From NCBI GenBank assembly GCA_016926375.1, contig JAFGOR010000163.1:1-45756 (forward strand): a DNA stretch of 45,756 bases. The letters run 5' to 3'. Positions 1 through 9,294 of this stretch are shown one piece after another. The notes under the pieces were generated by a model. That model was given only the letters and a program-made list of their open reading frames with translations. It ran no database searches and was not told where the DNA came from. Both the position numbers and the translations under genes were made by a program. This stretch comes from Bacteroidales bacterium. Its GTDB lineage: Bacteria > Bacteroidota > Bacteroidia > Bacteroidales > UBA10428. Position 1 is the first letter of the stretch. Every line of letters starts with the position of its first letter.

Positions 1-72
1 CAGGAAACCAGTGAAGAAAAACAATTGCTGGTGAAGTTCGCGAAATTGAGAATTGTAACTGGCAACGAGTAA
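1..72 (+). CDS. Possible C-terminal tail of an upstream gene (partial)
   Basis: Frame 1 is open from the window edge to a TAA at 70-72 and gives 23 residues ending KLRIVTGNE. The other two forward frames hit stops early. The fragment is too short to assign a family. It could also be chance open sequence, so this is only a flag that a gene may end here. Confidence 0.3.
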   Translation, partial: QETSEEKQLLVKFAKLRIVTGNE

Positions 73-96
73 CAGGCTTAAAAACATGCTACTAAA

Positions 97-129
97 AGCT
101 AACAGCCAACAGCTAAGGGCCAATAGCAG
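97..129 (+). repeat. Degenerate AGCTAACAGCC-type intergenic repeat
   Basis: The spacer before the DUF4290 gene contains the related units AGCTAACAGCC, AACAGCTAAGGGCC and AATAGC in direct succession. It is simple, degenerate and non-coding. No promoter box was recognised beside it. Confidence 0.4.
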
Positions 130-194
130 ATTCCAAACCATTTCTCACAAATAATTTGAATGAGAGCAATTTTTACTTTAGCTTTGTCAAAATT

Positions 195-833
195 ATGGAT
201 ATGGAATACGATTACAACACCAGCCGCAATCATTTGATTTTACCCGAATACGGCAGGAACATCCAGAAAATGGTGGAACACATCCTCACCATTCCCGACC
301 GCGAAGAGAGAAACCGGTTGGCGCATGCTGTCATTATCATCATGGGAAACATGAATCCGCATCTACGCGACATCAATGATTTCAAACATAAACTTTGGGA
401 CCACCTGGCCATCATGGCCGATTTCAAACTTGACATTGACTTCCCCTACGAAATACCGCGTCCCGAAGAGTTTGCCGAAAAACCCAGAGTCGTAAGTTAC
501 AATGACAGCGACATCCGTTTCCGCCACTATGGTCACATTGTAGAAGCCCTGATTAAGGAAGCTCTCAAATTGCCTGACGGAGATGATAAGGATACACTGA
601 TCAAGCTGATCGCCAATCACATGAAAAAATCCTATTTGGCCTGGAACCGTGATTCGGTCACCGATGAGATCATTCTGAACGATTTGTTCGAACTATCGGG
701 ACGAAAAATTACCATTAAAGAAGGTATCAAGCTTGCCGATCAGAAAGATTTCCAGAAGCCAAAACCGCAAAGCCAGCAACAACAGCAGCGGAAGCGGATG
801 CAGATGCAGCAGCAGCGTAAAAGAACCATGTAA
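195..833 (+). CDS. DUF4290 domain-containing protein
   Basis: The N-terminal part, with NHLILPEYGRNIQKMVEH near the start, matches my recollection of DUF4290, a Bacteroidota-specific family of unknown function usually next to murA. It has no signal peptide or membrane segment, so it is probably cytoplasmic. The open frame begins at 156, but the family alignment starts near MDMEYDYN, so 195 (or 201) is preferred; neither has a clear Shine-Dalgarno site. The last 25 or so residues form a Gln/Lys/Arg-rich low-complexity tail with a run of five Gln, likely disordered and possibly nucleic-acid binding (inference). The stop lies 10 bp before murA, so the two are probably co-transcribed and the protein may relate to the cell envelope or division by context only. 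Confidence 0.85.
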   Translation: MDMEYDYNTSRNHLILPEYGRNIQKMVEHILTIPDREERNRLAHAVIIIMGNMNPHLRDINDFKHKLWDHLAIMADFKLDIDFPYEIPRPEEFAEKPRVVSYNDSDIRFRHYGHIVEALIKEALKLPDGDDKDTLIKLIANHMKKSYLAWNRDSVTDEIILNDLFELSGRKITIKEGIKLADQKDFQKPKPQSQQQQQRKRMQMQQQRKRTM

Positions 834-843
834 ACTTTTCAGA

Positions 844-2151
844 ATGACTTCCTTCAGAGTTACCGGCGGTCATCAGCTCAGGGGTGAAATTATTCCGCAG
901 GGTGCAAAGAATGAGGCCCTGCAGGTGATCTGCGCCACCCTGTTGACACCTGAAAAAGTTACCATCCACAACATTCCGGATATATTGGACGTCAACAACC
1001 TGATTGACCTGATCAGCGCGCTTGGCTCCGAAGTGATCCGCATCTCCCGCAACTCCTGCAGTTTTTCAGCCCAAAACATCAACATCGACTACCTGCTCAG
1101 CGACGATTTCAGAAAACGCAGCGGCAGCCTGCGCGGGTCGCTGATGATCATGGGCCCCCTGTTGGCCCGCTTTGGCAAAGGCTATATACCCAGGCCCGGT
1201 GGCGATAAAATCGGCCGCAGAAGAATGGACACCCACATCAACGGATTGGTTAAACTGGGGGCTAATTTTGATTATGAATATACAAGTGAATTTTACAAGC
1301 TTCATGCCGAAAGGCTGATTGGCTGTGATATGTTATTGGAAGAGGCTTCTGTGACCGGCACAGCCAACATACTTATGGCTGCAGTTCTGGCAAAAGGCAT
1401 AACCACCATCTACAATGCGGCCTGCGAACCTTATGTACAGCAGTTGTGTCATATGCTAAACCACATGGGAGCCAATATCTCCGGCATCGGCTCCAACCTG
1501 CTCACCATTGAAGGAGTAGATTCACTGGGTGGTTGCGAACACACGTTGCTTCCCGATATGATTGAAGTTGGTTCGTTCATAGGCCTGGCCGCCATGACCC
1601 GCTCGGAAATCACCATTAAAAATGTTTCGTGGAATAACCTGGGAATTATTCCTTCGGTGTTTCGCAAAATTGGAATTGAATTTGAGAAACGCGGTGATGA
1701 CATTTACATTCCTGGAAAAAATCATTACCAGGTGGAAACCTTCATTGACGGTTCCATTCTGACCATTGACGATGCCCCATGGCCCGGTTTCACGCCCGAC
1801 CTGATCAGCGTAGTGCTGGTGGTTGCCACCCAGGCCCGCGGCAATGTGCTGATTCACCAGAAAATGTTTGAAAGCAGGCTGTTTTTCGTAGACAAACTCA
1901 TTGAAATGGGCGCCCAGGTGATTCTATGCGACCCGCACCGCGCCACGGTTTACGGGCTGGATAACCAAATCAGGCTGAGACCTACTACCATGACATCTCC
2001 CGACATACGTGCCGGGGTGGCCCTGCTGATCGCCGCTCTTTCAGCTGATGGCACCAGCACCATTCACAATATCGACCAAATCGACCGCGGATATGAGCAG
2101 ATTGACCTCCGCCTGAATGCCATGGGCGCCAGAATTGAGCGGATTTCCTGA
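844..2151 (+). CDS. murA: UDP-N-acetylglucosamine 1-carboxyvinyltransferase (MurA)
   Basis: MurA transfers enolpyruvate from PEP to UDP-GlcNAc, the first committed cytoplasmic step of peptidoglycan synthesis. The 435-residue protein has the family's N-terminal GxxxPxGAKNEAL-type substrate motif (about residues 14-26), the RGSLMIMGPLLARFG segment (about 97-111) and the loop PRPGGDKIGRRRMDTH (about 116-131). In that loop Asp121 stands where Escherichia coli MurA has Cys115, the residue alkylated by fosfomycin; Asp at this site is known in naturally resistant lineages. The start at 844 is chosen because MTSFRVTGG fits the family start. The frame is open back to 733, but that extension lies inside the DUF4290 gene and is not MurA-like. 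Confidence 0.96.
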   Translation: MTSFRVTGGHQLRGEIIPQGAKNEALQVICATLLTPEKVTIHNIPDILDVNNLIDLISALGSEVIRISRNSCSFSAQNINIDYLLSDDFRKRSGSLRGSLMIMGPLLARFGKGYIPRPGGDKIGRRRMDTHINGLVKLGANFDYEYTSEFYKLHAERLIGCDMLLEEASVTGTANILMAAVLAKGITTIYNAACEPYVQQLCHMLNHMGANISGIGSNLLTIEGVDSLGGCEHTLLPDMIEVGSFIGLAAMTRSEITIKNVSWNNLGIIPSVFRKIGIEFEKRGDDIYIPGKNHYQVETFIDGSILTIDDAPWPGFTPDLISVVLVVATQARGNVLIHQKMFESRLFFVDKLIEMGAQVILCDPHRATVYGLDNQIRLRPTTMTSPDIRAGVALLIAALSADGTSTIHNIDQIDRGYEQIDLRLNAMGARIERIS

Positions 2152-2162
2152 AATGTTCGTTT

Positions 2163-2180
2163 CCTGTTGGCAAAAACAGG
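2163..2180 (+). terminator. Weak hairpin after murA
   Basis: CCTGTT and AACAGG form a 6-bp stem with a 6-nt loop 11 bases after the murA stop. There is no good T-tract, so it may be an RNA 3' end or chance. Confidence 0.25.
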
Positions 2181-2186
2181 AGCTCA

Positions 2187-2219
2187 TTGAATACTTTTGC
2201 ATCAAAAACGTTACATTTG
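2187..2219 (+). promoter_or_regulatory. Candidate Bacteroidota promoter for the Ehr operon
   Basis: TACATTTG at 2212-2219 fits the Bacteroidota -7 consensus TAnnTTTG. A TTG at 2187-2189 lies 22 bp upstream, near the usual -33 spacing. Transcription would begin about 15 bases before the ATG at 2241. This fits a new operon starting after murA but is motif evidence only. Confidence 0.4.
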
Positions 2220-2240
2220 TTGCCTGTGTTGTAATAAGCC

Positions 2241-4232
2241 ATGAACCCTGAATTTATTGTTTTTGGTATCTGCGGTTTTGTTGTACTTTCCATTTTGCTG
2301 ATTCCCCTGCTGAGGGCAAATCTTAAGTCGGTAACTGCACTTTTTCTGATTTTTCTGAATGCATTGCTCACCTCTGTTCCGGCAATCGGGGCATTACTGG
2401 GTAACACCTTTACGCTGGAGATTTTTGGCGGACTTAACTTCGGTAACATCCTGCTTGAAATCGATCCGTTATCGGCCTGGTTTATTCTGATTGTCAACAT
2501 CACCCTCATAAACGGGGCCATTTACGGAATCGGGTACATGAAGGCTTATGAAAAACAAACCGGAAACCTCAGCCTCCACTGGATTATGTTTGTGATATTT
2601 CATGCCTCAATGCTCTGGGTATGCATGTTACACAATGGCTTTGCCTTTCTCATTGCCTGGGAAATCATGACCCTTTCATCACTCATCCTGGTACTGTTCG
2701 ACCACAACAAGGCCAATACACTGCAGGCAGGGGTGAATTACCTGGTTCAGATGCACATTGGCGTTGCCTTTCTTACACTGGCCTTCATCTGGATATTTGT
2801 TACTCAGCAGACCTCCGGCTTTCAGGGCATTGCCACCTTTCTGCAGGGACCCCATACACACTGGGTAATACTTTTCTTTTTCCTCGGTTTCGGAATCAAA
2901 GCCGGTTTTATTCCGCTTCACACCTGGCTCCCCTATGCCCATCCTGCTGCACCTTCGCATGTTTCAGGAGTCATGTCGGGAGTTATCGTGAAAATGGGAA
3001 TTTACGGAATCATTCGGATTGCCATGATGATCAACACGGATGCACTTATCCCGGGGATCATGCTGATGATGATATCTGCTGCAACAACTCTGTATGGCAT
3101 ATTGAATGCTGCTGTCCACAGAGACTTTAAGAAAATGCTGGCATTCTGCACTACCGAGAACATTGGCATCATTGGTATGGGAATCGGGTTGGCCCTAATC
3201 GGAAAAGCACTGGATAATCAGGCCCTGTTGATATTCGGTTTTGCAGCAGCATTAATTCATGTACTCAACCATTCGCTCTACAAATCGCTGCTCTTTTTTG
3301 CGGCAGGGAATATTTATACCAAAACACACACCCGCAACATGGAAATGCTGGGCGGACTTATCAGGCAGATGCCCCAAACAGCCATCCTGTTTCTTATTGG
3401 TGCACTGGCCATTGGCGGTTTGCCGCCTTTTAACGGGTTTGTTTCCAAGTTCCTGGTATATTCAGGATTTGTAGAAGCATTCCGAAACCAGGATATGGCG
3501 CTGAATGCGCTGATGATCATCGGCATCACCATACTATCCATGGCAGGCGGCGTTTCGCTGTTAACCTTCACCAAAGCATTTGGTACTATTTTCCTGGGTG
3601 AACCCCGTTCGGAGATCATGCACAGGCCCGGCGAAGTTTCCCTGCTCATGCGATTACCCTTGTATGCCATTGTGTTGATCATGCTCGTTATTGGTGTTTT
3701 TCCGGTTTTGGTCATGAATCCCGTATTAAGCATCATCACCGGGTTTACGCCTGCCGGCCTGATCATGCCATTCACCAACATCACCGGCATGCTTACCCTG
3801 GTTGGAAGAGCCTCCCTGTTGCTGATTGTGCTGATTGCCCTGCTTTATTTTATCAGAAGCCTTGCTTTCCGCAGGAAACCGGTGGAAATCACCTCTACCT
3901 GGGGTTGCGGGTACATTGCTCCGGGGCATGCCATGCAGTATACGGGCAAGTCGTTTTCCAAAAGCCTGGCCAAGCTTTTCGGATTCATTACCATTGAAAA
4001 CAAAAAGTATAAGGAACTGAAGACCGTTTCCATCTTCCCTTCTCCCAGGACCTATACATCCTGTTATCTCGAATTTTTCGAAACCCGGATCATTGATCCT
4101 GTGATCAGGCAATTCCTGAGGCTTTTCAATTACTTTACCTTCATTCATAATGGCAAGATCCAGTTTTATGTGCTTTACGGACTGTTGTTTATGGTCATAC
4201 TGATCATCCTGTCGTTTATTAATGTGTTGTAA
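2241..4232 (+). CDS. HyfB-like proton-conducting antiporter subunit of Ehr complex (copy 1)
   Basis: This 663-residue polytopic membrane protein belongs to the NuoL/NuoM/MrpA-type family that forms ion channels in complex I and group 4 hydrogenases. The half-channel signatures are visible: AWEIMTL with the TM5 glutamate (about residue 141), GFGIKAGFIPLHTWLPYAHP with the central lysine (about 220), then SHVSGVMSG and HVLNHSLYKSLLF with His/Lys. The C-terminal TWGCGY motif and final helix are typical of HyfB rather than NuoM. It is the first gene of a tight seven-gene operon, and the next gene, 9 bp away, is a paralogue of nearly equal length. The coupling ion (H+ or Na+) cannot be told from sequence alone. 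Confidence 0.9.
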   Translation: MNPEFIVFGICGFVVLSILLIPLLRANLKSVTALFLIFLNALLTSVPAIGALLGNTFTLEIFGGLNFGNILLEIDPLSAWFILIVNITLINGAIYGIGYMKAYEKQTGNLSLHWIMFVIFHASMLWVCMLHNGFAFLIAWEIMTLSSLILVLFDHNKANTLQAGVNYLVQMHIGVAFLTLAFIWIFVTQQTSGFQGIATFLQGPHTHWVILFFFLGFGIKAGFIPLHTWLPYAHPAAPSHVSGVMSGVIVKMGIYGIIRIAMMINTDALIPGIMLMMISAATTLYGILNAAVHRDFKKMLAFCTTENIGIIGMGIGLALIGKALDNQALLIFGFAAALIHVLNHSLYKSLLFFAAGNIYTKTHTRNMEMLGGLIRQMPQTAILFLIGALAIGGLPPFNGFVSKFLVYSGFVEAFRNQDMALNALMIIGITILSMAGGVSLLTFTKAFGTIFLGEPRSEIMHRPGEVSLLMRLPLYAIVLIMLVIGVFPVLVMNPVLSIITGFTPAGLIMPFTNITGMLTLVGRASLLLIVLIALLYFIRSLAFRRKPVEITSTWGCGYIAPGHAMQYTGKSFSKSLAKLFGFITIENKKYKELKTVSIFPSPRTYTSCYLEFFETRIIDPVIRQFLRLFNYFTFIHNGKIQFYVLYGLLFMVILIILSFINVL

Positions 4233-4241
4233 TAACCCAAC

Positions 4242-6245
4242 ATGAGCGTTGCTTTTCTGATATCAACCCTGCTCTTTATACTGCTTATTTCCCTGGTTCA
4301 TCCCGGGAAAAAGGGGATGGTTGCTGTTGCCGGAATTATTGTAAACTCGGTCATGAGCTCATGGATAGCAGTGGCTGCGCTTTCAGGCAATGCTTTTTCT
4401 CAGGTACTGAATGGCGGTCCGGTTTTTGGTGATATTGCCATACGGCTCGACAGCATTTCAGCCTGGTTCATTTTGGTTACGAATTTTACCATGCTGATGG
4501 GAATTCTTTACGGACGACAGTATCTCAGGCACCACCCTGCCCGATCTGCCGACATGAGCATGCATTACATCAGCTACCTGTTAAACCATGCCGCCCTCAC
4601 AGGCATTTACTTCATACAAAACATGCTGGCCTTCCTTTGTGCCTGGGAAATCATGGCCATAACAGCCTTTATACTGGTTATCTTTGAACATGCCCGCATG
4701 GAAACCCTCAAAGCAGGAATCAATTACCTGATTCAGTCGCACATCAGCATCATCCTGCTCACCCTGGGTTTCATCTGGGTTTATACTTCCACAGGTTCAT
4801 TTGATTTTGAAGCCATTCGCACCTATTGCCTTTCCGCAGGGAAAGAGGCGGCCCTGCTGCTGTTTCTCGTATTTTTTGTTGGTTTTGGCATTAAAGCCGG
4901 TTTTGTTCCCTTTCACACCTGGCTGCCCCATGCCCATCCTGCAGCGCCTTCGCATGTTTCAGGAATCATGTCGGGAATACTGATAAAGGCCGGCATCTAC
5001 GGTATCCTGCGGCTCCTCCTGTTAATGCCCGAAAACCACCTGGCCATGGGTTATTTTATCCTGGCGGTTTCAGTAATTACCGGACTCTACGGGGTGATCC
5101 TGGCCATTGTGCAACACAACATTAAGAAATTACTGGCTTACCACAGTATCGAAAACATAGGTATCATTGGTATCGGAATGGGTATTGGCACAATCGGGGT
5201 GGGACTGGGCAGCCCTTTCATGGCATTCGCAGGATATGCCGGTGCCATGCTGCACGTACTCAATCACGCACTGTTCAAATCACTTCTTTTTTACAGTGCA
5301 GGTAATGTATATAATGCGCTGCACACACTGGTAATCGACCGAATGGGCGGTCTCATCCGCAACATGCCCCGCACGGCCCTTTTCTTTCTCATTGCCTCCC
5401 TTGCCATATGCGGTCTTCCTCCATTCAACGGGTTCATATCGGAATTCCTCATTTACTCGGGACTTCTCAGCGCAATCGGATCAAGTCACACGGCCTCTGT
5501 AATCATACTGGCCGTGATTGCGCTGGCATTAATAGGCGGACTGGCCTTACTGTGCTTCACAAAAGCCTTCGGCATAATTTTTCTGGGAACAGCCCGGCAT
5601 GTGCAACATGCCGAAATCCGCGAGGAAAACAATGCAACACTGTTCCCCATGGCACTTACTGCAATACTCATCATCTTCATTGGTTTGCTGCCCCAGCTTT
5701 TCATTTCCGTTCTCAGGCGACCTGTGGAATTGTTTATGAATATGCCCGACCTGGAAGGAATGCGAGTATCTGCCCAAATCATGCAGCAAATCAGCATTGC
5801 TGTTTGGGGATTGGTACTGCTGATTGCAATCCTCTGGCTGCTCAGAAAAGCCATTGCCAGCAGGCAGGTAACTGTTGGCCCTACATGGGGATGCGCCTAC
5901 ACCACTGATTCGCCAAAGCTGCAATACACAGCCAGCTCATTCGTTCGTTCCTATGCAAAAATTATCAAACCACTTACCATCACCAAAAAATCAAAAGATG
6001 AGGTGTTGGGAATCATTCCCAAACCACTGCATACCGAAACACATTTCCACGATAAACTGGAATCGGGGCTGGTAGACTGGCCCACGAGAAACCTCAGGGG
6101 ATTTCTTGGCCGGTTCAAGTTTCTTCAGAACGGAAGTGTGCAGTTCTATGTACTTTACGGGGTAGTTTTTATAGCCATAAGCATTGCCGTACCCCTGATT
6201 ATTAATGCTGTCAGAAACCTTGCCCACATATTAAAACATTTGTAA
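4242..6245 (+). CDS. HyfB-like proton-conducting antiporter subunit of Ehr complex (copy 2)
   Basis: The 667-residue product is a diverged tandem paralogue of the preceding protein. It keeps the same functional landmarks in the same order: AWEIMAI with the TM5 glutamate, GFGIKAGFVPFHTWLPHAHP with the channel lysine, HVLNHALFKSLLF, GLPPFNGFISEFLIYSG and the C-terminal TWGCAYTTD. Both copies therefore look functional as ion-translocating subunits. With HyfF below, the complex would have three antiporter-like subunits, giving several possible ion channels as in complex I and hydrogenase 4. It is 1 bp from the HyfC-like gene, so translation is probably coupled. Confidence 0.9.
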   Translation: MSVAFLISTLLFILLISLVHPGKKGMVAVAGIIVNSVMSSWIAVAALSGNAFSQVLNGGPVFGDIAIRLDSISAWFILVTNFTMLMGILYGRQYLRHHPARSADMSMHYISYLLNHAALTGIYFIQNMLAFLCAWEIMAITAFILVIFEHARMETLKAGINYLIQSHISIILLTLGFIWVYTSTGSFDFEAIRTYCLSAGKEAALLLFLVFFVGFGIKAGFVPFHTWLPHAHPAAPSHVSGIMSGILIKAGIYGILRLLLLMPENHLAMGYFILAVSVITGLYGVILAIVQHNIKKLLAYHSIENIGIIGIGMGIGTIGVGLGSPFMAFAGYAGAMLHVLNHALFKSLLFYSAGNVYNALHTLVIDRMGGLIRNMPRTALFFLIASLAICGLPPFNGFISEFLIYSGLLSAIGSSHTASVIILAVIALALIGGLALLCFTKAFGIIFLGTARHVQHAEIREENNATLFPMALTAILIIFIGLLPQLFISVLRRPVELFMNMPDLEGMRVSAQIMQQISIAVWGLVLLIAILWLLRKAIASRQVTVGPTWGCAYTTDSPKLQYTASSFVRSYAKIIKPLTITKKSKDEVLGIIPKPLHTETHFHDKLESGLVDWPTRNLRGFLGRFKFLQNGSVQFYVLYGVVFIAISIAVPLIINAVRNLAHILKHL

Positions 6246-6246
6246 C

Positions 6247-7161
6247 ATGCGCATGATAAGTTTACTATTGATACTGATAACCAGCTTTTTCTTCACCGGG
6301 ATCATCATCCGCACCAAAAGCATCCTGTCGGGAAGAAAAGGCCCCGGTATAATGCAGCCCATGAAGGACATCATCAGGTCGTTGCGCATCGGATCAGTTT
6401 ACAGCAAAACCACCAGTTTCATTTTTCAACTGGCACCTACTGTTTATATCGCCACCATTCTCATGGCCATTCTCTTTATTCCGTTTGGCAATCAAAGGGG
6501 CGTTTTATCGTTTAACGGCGATTTCGTCTTTTTCGCTTATACCCTGGCACTGGGCAAATTCTTCATGATCATTGCCTCCCTCGATACCGGGAGCAGCTTC
6601 GAAGGTATGGGTGCCAGTCGTGAAGCCCTATACTCCATGCTTGTGGAACCTGCCTTTTTTATCATCATGGGCTCTTTCTCTCTGCTGACCGGCTTTACAT
6701 CGTTTGTTGACATATTCAGCGCCATGCATTTCGGCTCGTACGTTACGTATGGCTTGGGTGCACTGGCCGCTTTTGTTTTTGCCATCATTGCCCTTATAGA
6801 AAACAGCCGCATGCCTGTGGATGACCCCAAAACCCATTTGGAACTGACTATGATCCACGAAGTAATGATATTGGATAACAGCGGTTACGATCTCGGATTG
6901 ATCCTTTATGGCACCAACCTGAAATTTGCCATGTACGGAGCGTTGATTGCCAACTTCTTTCACACACCGGGCTATGAATGGTACTATTCCATCCCCATAT
7001 TTTTCGGAGTTCAGCTGGCATTTGCCGTAACCGTGGGTGTTGTTGAATCCTTTTCGGCCCGTTTCAGAATGAATCACAACCCGCAGTTCATCCTGATGTT
7101 TACTTCCATTTCACTCCTGATATTTTTAGGTGTGCTGCTTCTTACGGGTAAAATCATTTAA
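6247..7161 (+). CDS. HyfC/NuoH-like membrane anchor subunit of Ehr complex
   Basis: This 304-residue, roughly eight-helix membrane protein belongs to the NuoH/HyfC/HycD family that links the soluble arm to the ion-pumping arm and forms part of the quinone-like cavity in complex I. The N-terminal segment with GRKGPGIMQPMKDIIR (about residues 29-44) and the loop ENSRMPVDDPKTHLELTMIHE (about 188-208), rich in conserved acids, are the family signatures and are intact. The interface between the arms is therefore preserved even though downstream cofactor sites are not. It sits between the second HyfB-like gene (1 bp) and the HyfE-like gene (11 bp). Confidence 0.9.
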   Translation: MRMISLLLILITSFFFTGIIIRTKSILSGRKGPGIMQPMKDIIRSLRIGSVYSKTTSFIFQLAPTVYIATILMAILFIPFGNQRGVLSFNGDFVFFAYTLALGKFFMIIASLDTGSSFEGMGASREALYSMLVEPAFFIIMGSFSLLTGFTSFVDIFSAMHFGSYVTYGLGALAAFVFAIIALIENSRMPVDDPKTHLELTMIHEVMILDNSGYDLGLILYGTNLKFAMYGALIANFFHTPGYEWYYSIPIFFGVQLAFAVTVGVVESFSARFRMNHNPQFILMFTSISLLIFLGVLLLTGKII

Positions 7162-7172
7162 AACTTACAGCC

Positions 7173-7802
7173 ATGATCAACATACTCCTGATAGTTTTTA
7201 CCATAAGCCTGATTTACCTGGCCATGGCCAACCGCATGCTCACCTACATCCGCATCATAGCCTTTCAGGGTGCGCTGCTTTTCGGCGTGGCTTTTATAGA
7301 ACTCATTGAAATCAGCCTGCCCAACCTGGTTTTTGTATTGCTGGAAACCATCATCATCAAAGCTGTGGCCATTCCACTCTTCATCAAATACATCATCGAC
7401 CGCAACCACATCACACGTGAAGCCGAACCCTATGTTTCCAACTTCTTTTCGGTTGTCATTGTCACGGTGATCATCCTGGGGTCATTTTTCCTGGCCAATG
7501 CCATTACCGGAACCCATGTCAGGAAGATATTCTTTATTGTTGCGCTTTCATCACTTTTTACAGGACTTTATATCATCATCACCCGCCGGAAAATTCTGAC
7601 CCACGTGATGGGCTTCCTGATTATCGAAAATGGTGTTTTTGTGCTTTCACTGGCCGTGGGAAGCGAAATGCCCATGCTGGTAAACATCGGAATCCTGCTC
7701 GATATTTTCGTGAGCGTTATTCTACTGGGCATTTTTGCTGATAAAATTGGAGATGTATTTGAAGAACAAGATGTTGAACAACTCAGGAATTTAAAAGACT
7801 GA
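7173..7802 (+). CDS. HyfE-like membrane subunit of Ehr complex
   Basis: The 209-residue product has about six hydrophobic helices, and its second half contains IENGVFVLSLAVG, the NuoK-like motif with a membrane glutamate used in proton transfer. The first half resembles the extra N-terminal helices of HyfE. LLETIIIKAVAIPLFI also carries buried Glu and Lys. Length and position between HyfC and HyfF agree with hydrogenase-4-type operons. The charged C-terminal tail is probably cytoplasmic. Confidence 0.85.
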   Translation: MINILLIVFTISLIYLAMANRMLTYIRIIAFQGALLFGVAFIELIEISLPNLVFVLLETIIIKAVAIPLFIKYIIDRNHITREAEPYVSNFFSVVIVTVIILGSFFLANAITGTHVRKIFFIVALSSLFTGLYIIITRRKILTHVMGFLIIENGVFVLSLAVGSEMPMLVNIGILLDIFVSVILLGIFADKIGDVFEEQDVEQLRNLKD

Positions 7803-7818
7803 TTATTACCTGCTGCAT

Positions 7819-9246
7819 ATGATAGGAATATTCTTAATAGGTTCGCTGCTGATAAGCCTGGCATACTTCTTCAGTAAAAATCACCTGCTGAATGTGGTGC
7901 TGGCATTTGCCTTTTGCCTGCTGCATGGCGCTTTGGCCATTGATGTATACATACACCGCGACATCACCCAACTGGTATATTTTACACCCGATGCCCTGGC
8001 TGTTATCCTGGTTTGTGTGAACAGCATTATTTGCATACCCGTGTTTTATCACAGTTTCGTTTATTTCAGCAAGCATCCCTACAAACCGCATGAAATGGGA
8101 TTGTTTTTTGGCGCCATGGTGTTGCTTACAGCTTCCATCAGTGCAGCATACCTTTCGAACCACATGGGAATTTTATGGATATTTGTTGAACTAACCACAC
8201 TGAGTGCTTCGGCACTGATATACCACCGCCGGAACAAGCTTACCCTCGAAGGCACGTGGAAATACATATTCATCTGCTCCATCAGCATCACACTTGTTTT
8301 TATAGGAATTCTTTTTGTAACGTTAGCCATACAGCATAAAGGTATAACCGACCTGTTCTATACAACGCTCTCCGAAAATGCAACCCTGCTCAGTCCTTTC
8401 TGGCTGAAACTGTCGTTTTTGTTCATATTTACAGGGTTTACAGCCAAAGCCGGCCTGGTTCCCATGTATACGGCCGGAATCGACGCAAAAGACAAGGCCC
8501 CCTACCCGGCAGGAGCAATCCTGGCAAGCGTTCTGATGAATGTGGGTTTTGTGGGCATTTTCAGGTTTTATGAGATTACCAGCCACACCGAAATCTTTGC
8601 ATGGACCAATAACATTTTGCTGATCTCCGCCATCCTGTCGGTTTTTGTTGCCGCCGTATACATGCTTCGTGTAAAAAACATCAAGAGAATGATGGCCTAT
8701 TCGGGCGTGGAACACATGGGCATCATCATGCTGGGTATAGCCGCCGGGGGAATTGGCTATTATGCAGCCATCCTGCACCTGATATTGCATTCATTTGCCA
8801 AGCCTGCGTTGTTCTTTCAGTTTGGACAGATTTACCGCACCTACGGAAGTAAAAGCGTTTACGATGTTGGGCATTACTTTAAATACAACATAACCGGAGC
8901 TCTTGTGCTGCTCTTTGCCTTTTTCATTGTAACGGCCATGCCCCCTTCAGGAATGTTTGTGAGCGAATTCCTGGTGTTTAAATCACTTTTTGCGTCAGGC
9001 TACCTGTGGGTGCTGATCCTTACCATGATATTGCTCACGGTGATCATCTGGGCTTTCGGGAAAAATGTGTTTAAAATGCTGTTTATTAAACCGGTAGATT
9101 TTGACGAATCAAACGTAACACGAATTCCTTTTTCGGAATCACTCAGTCAGTATATCCTGCTGGCTCTTGTTGTTTATCTGGGACTTAATCCGCCCGAGCA
9201 ACTGGTATCACTGATTCACTCAGCCATCAGTACGCTGCCAAAATAA
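7819..9246 (+). CDS. HyfF-like proton-conducting subunit of Ehr complex
   Basis: This 475-residue NuoN/NuoM-family membrane protein is the third antiporter-like subunit. ILWIFVELTTLSASALIYH contains the TM5 glutamate (about residue 122), GFTAKAGLVPMYTAGIDAKDKAPYPAGA is the HyfF-type form of the central lysine segment, and LHLILHSFAKPALFFQFG supplies the His/Lys pair. It lacks the C-terminal TWGCGY extension of the HyfB copies, as HyfF does. The gene lies 16 bp after the HyfE-like gene and 48 bp before the HyfG-like gene, where the operon changes from membrane to soluble subunits. Confidence 0.9.
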   Translation: MIGIFLIGSLLISLAYFFSKNHLLNVVLAFAFCLLHGALAIDVYIHRDITQLVYFTPDALAVILVCVNSIICIPVFYHSFVYFSKHPYKPHEMGLFFGAMVLLTASISAAYLSNHMGILWIFVELTTLSASALIYHRRNKLTLEGTWKYIFICSISITLVFIGILFVTLAIQHKGITDLFYTTLSENATLLSPFWLKLSFLFIFTGFTAKAGLVPMYTAGIDAKDKAPYPAGAILASVLMNVGFVGIFRFYEITSHTEIFAWTNNILLISAILSVFVAAVYMLRVKNIKRMMAYSGVEHMGIIMLGIAAGGIGYYAAILHLILHSFAKPALFFQFGQIYRTYGSKSVYDVGHYFKYNITGALVLLFAFFIVTAMPPSGMFVSEFLVFKSLFASGYLWVLILTMILLTVIIWAFGKNVFKMLFIKPVDFDESNVTRIPFSESLSQYILLALVVYLGLNPPEQLVSLIHSAISTLPK

Positions 9247-9294
9247 AACAACAGGAACTTGATTGATAAAAACGATTGACAAAGCGCATCAGAT

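Noticed and set aside
733-843. N-terminal extension of MurA
   Set aside because: The open frame continues upstream, but it lies inside the DUF4290 gene and its Ser/Arg-rich translation is unlike MurA.
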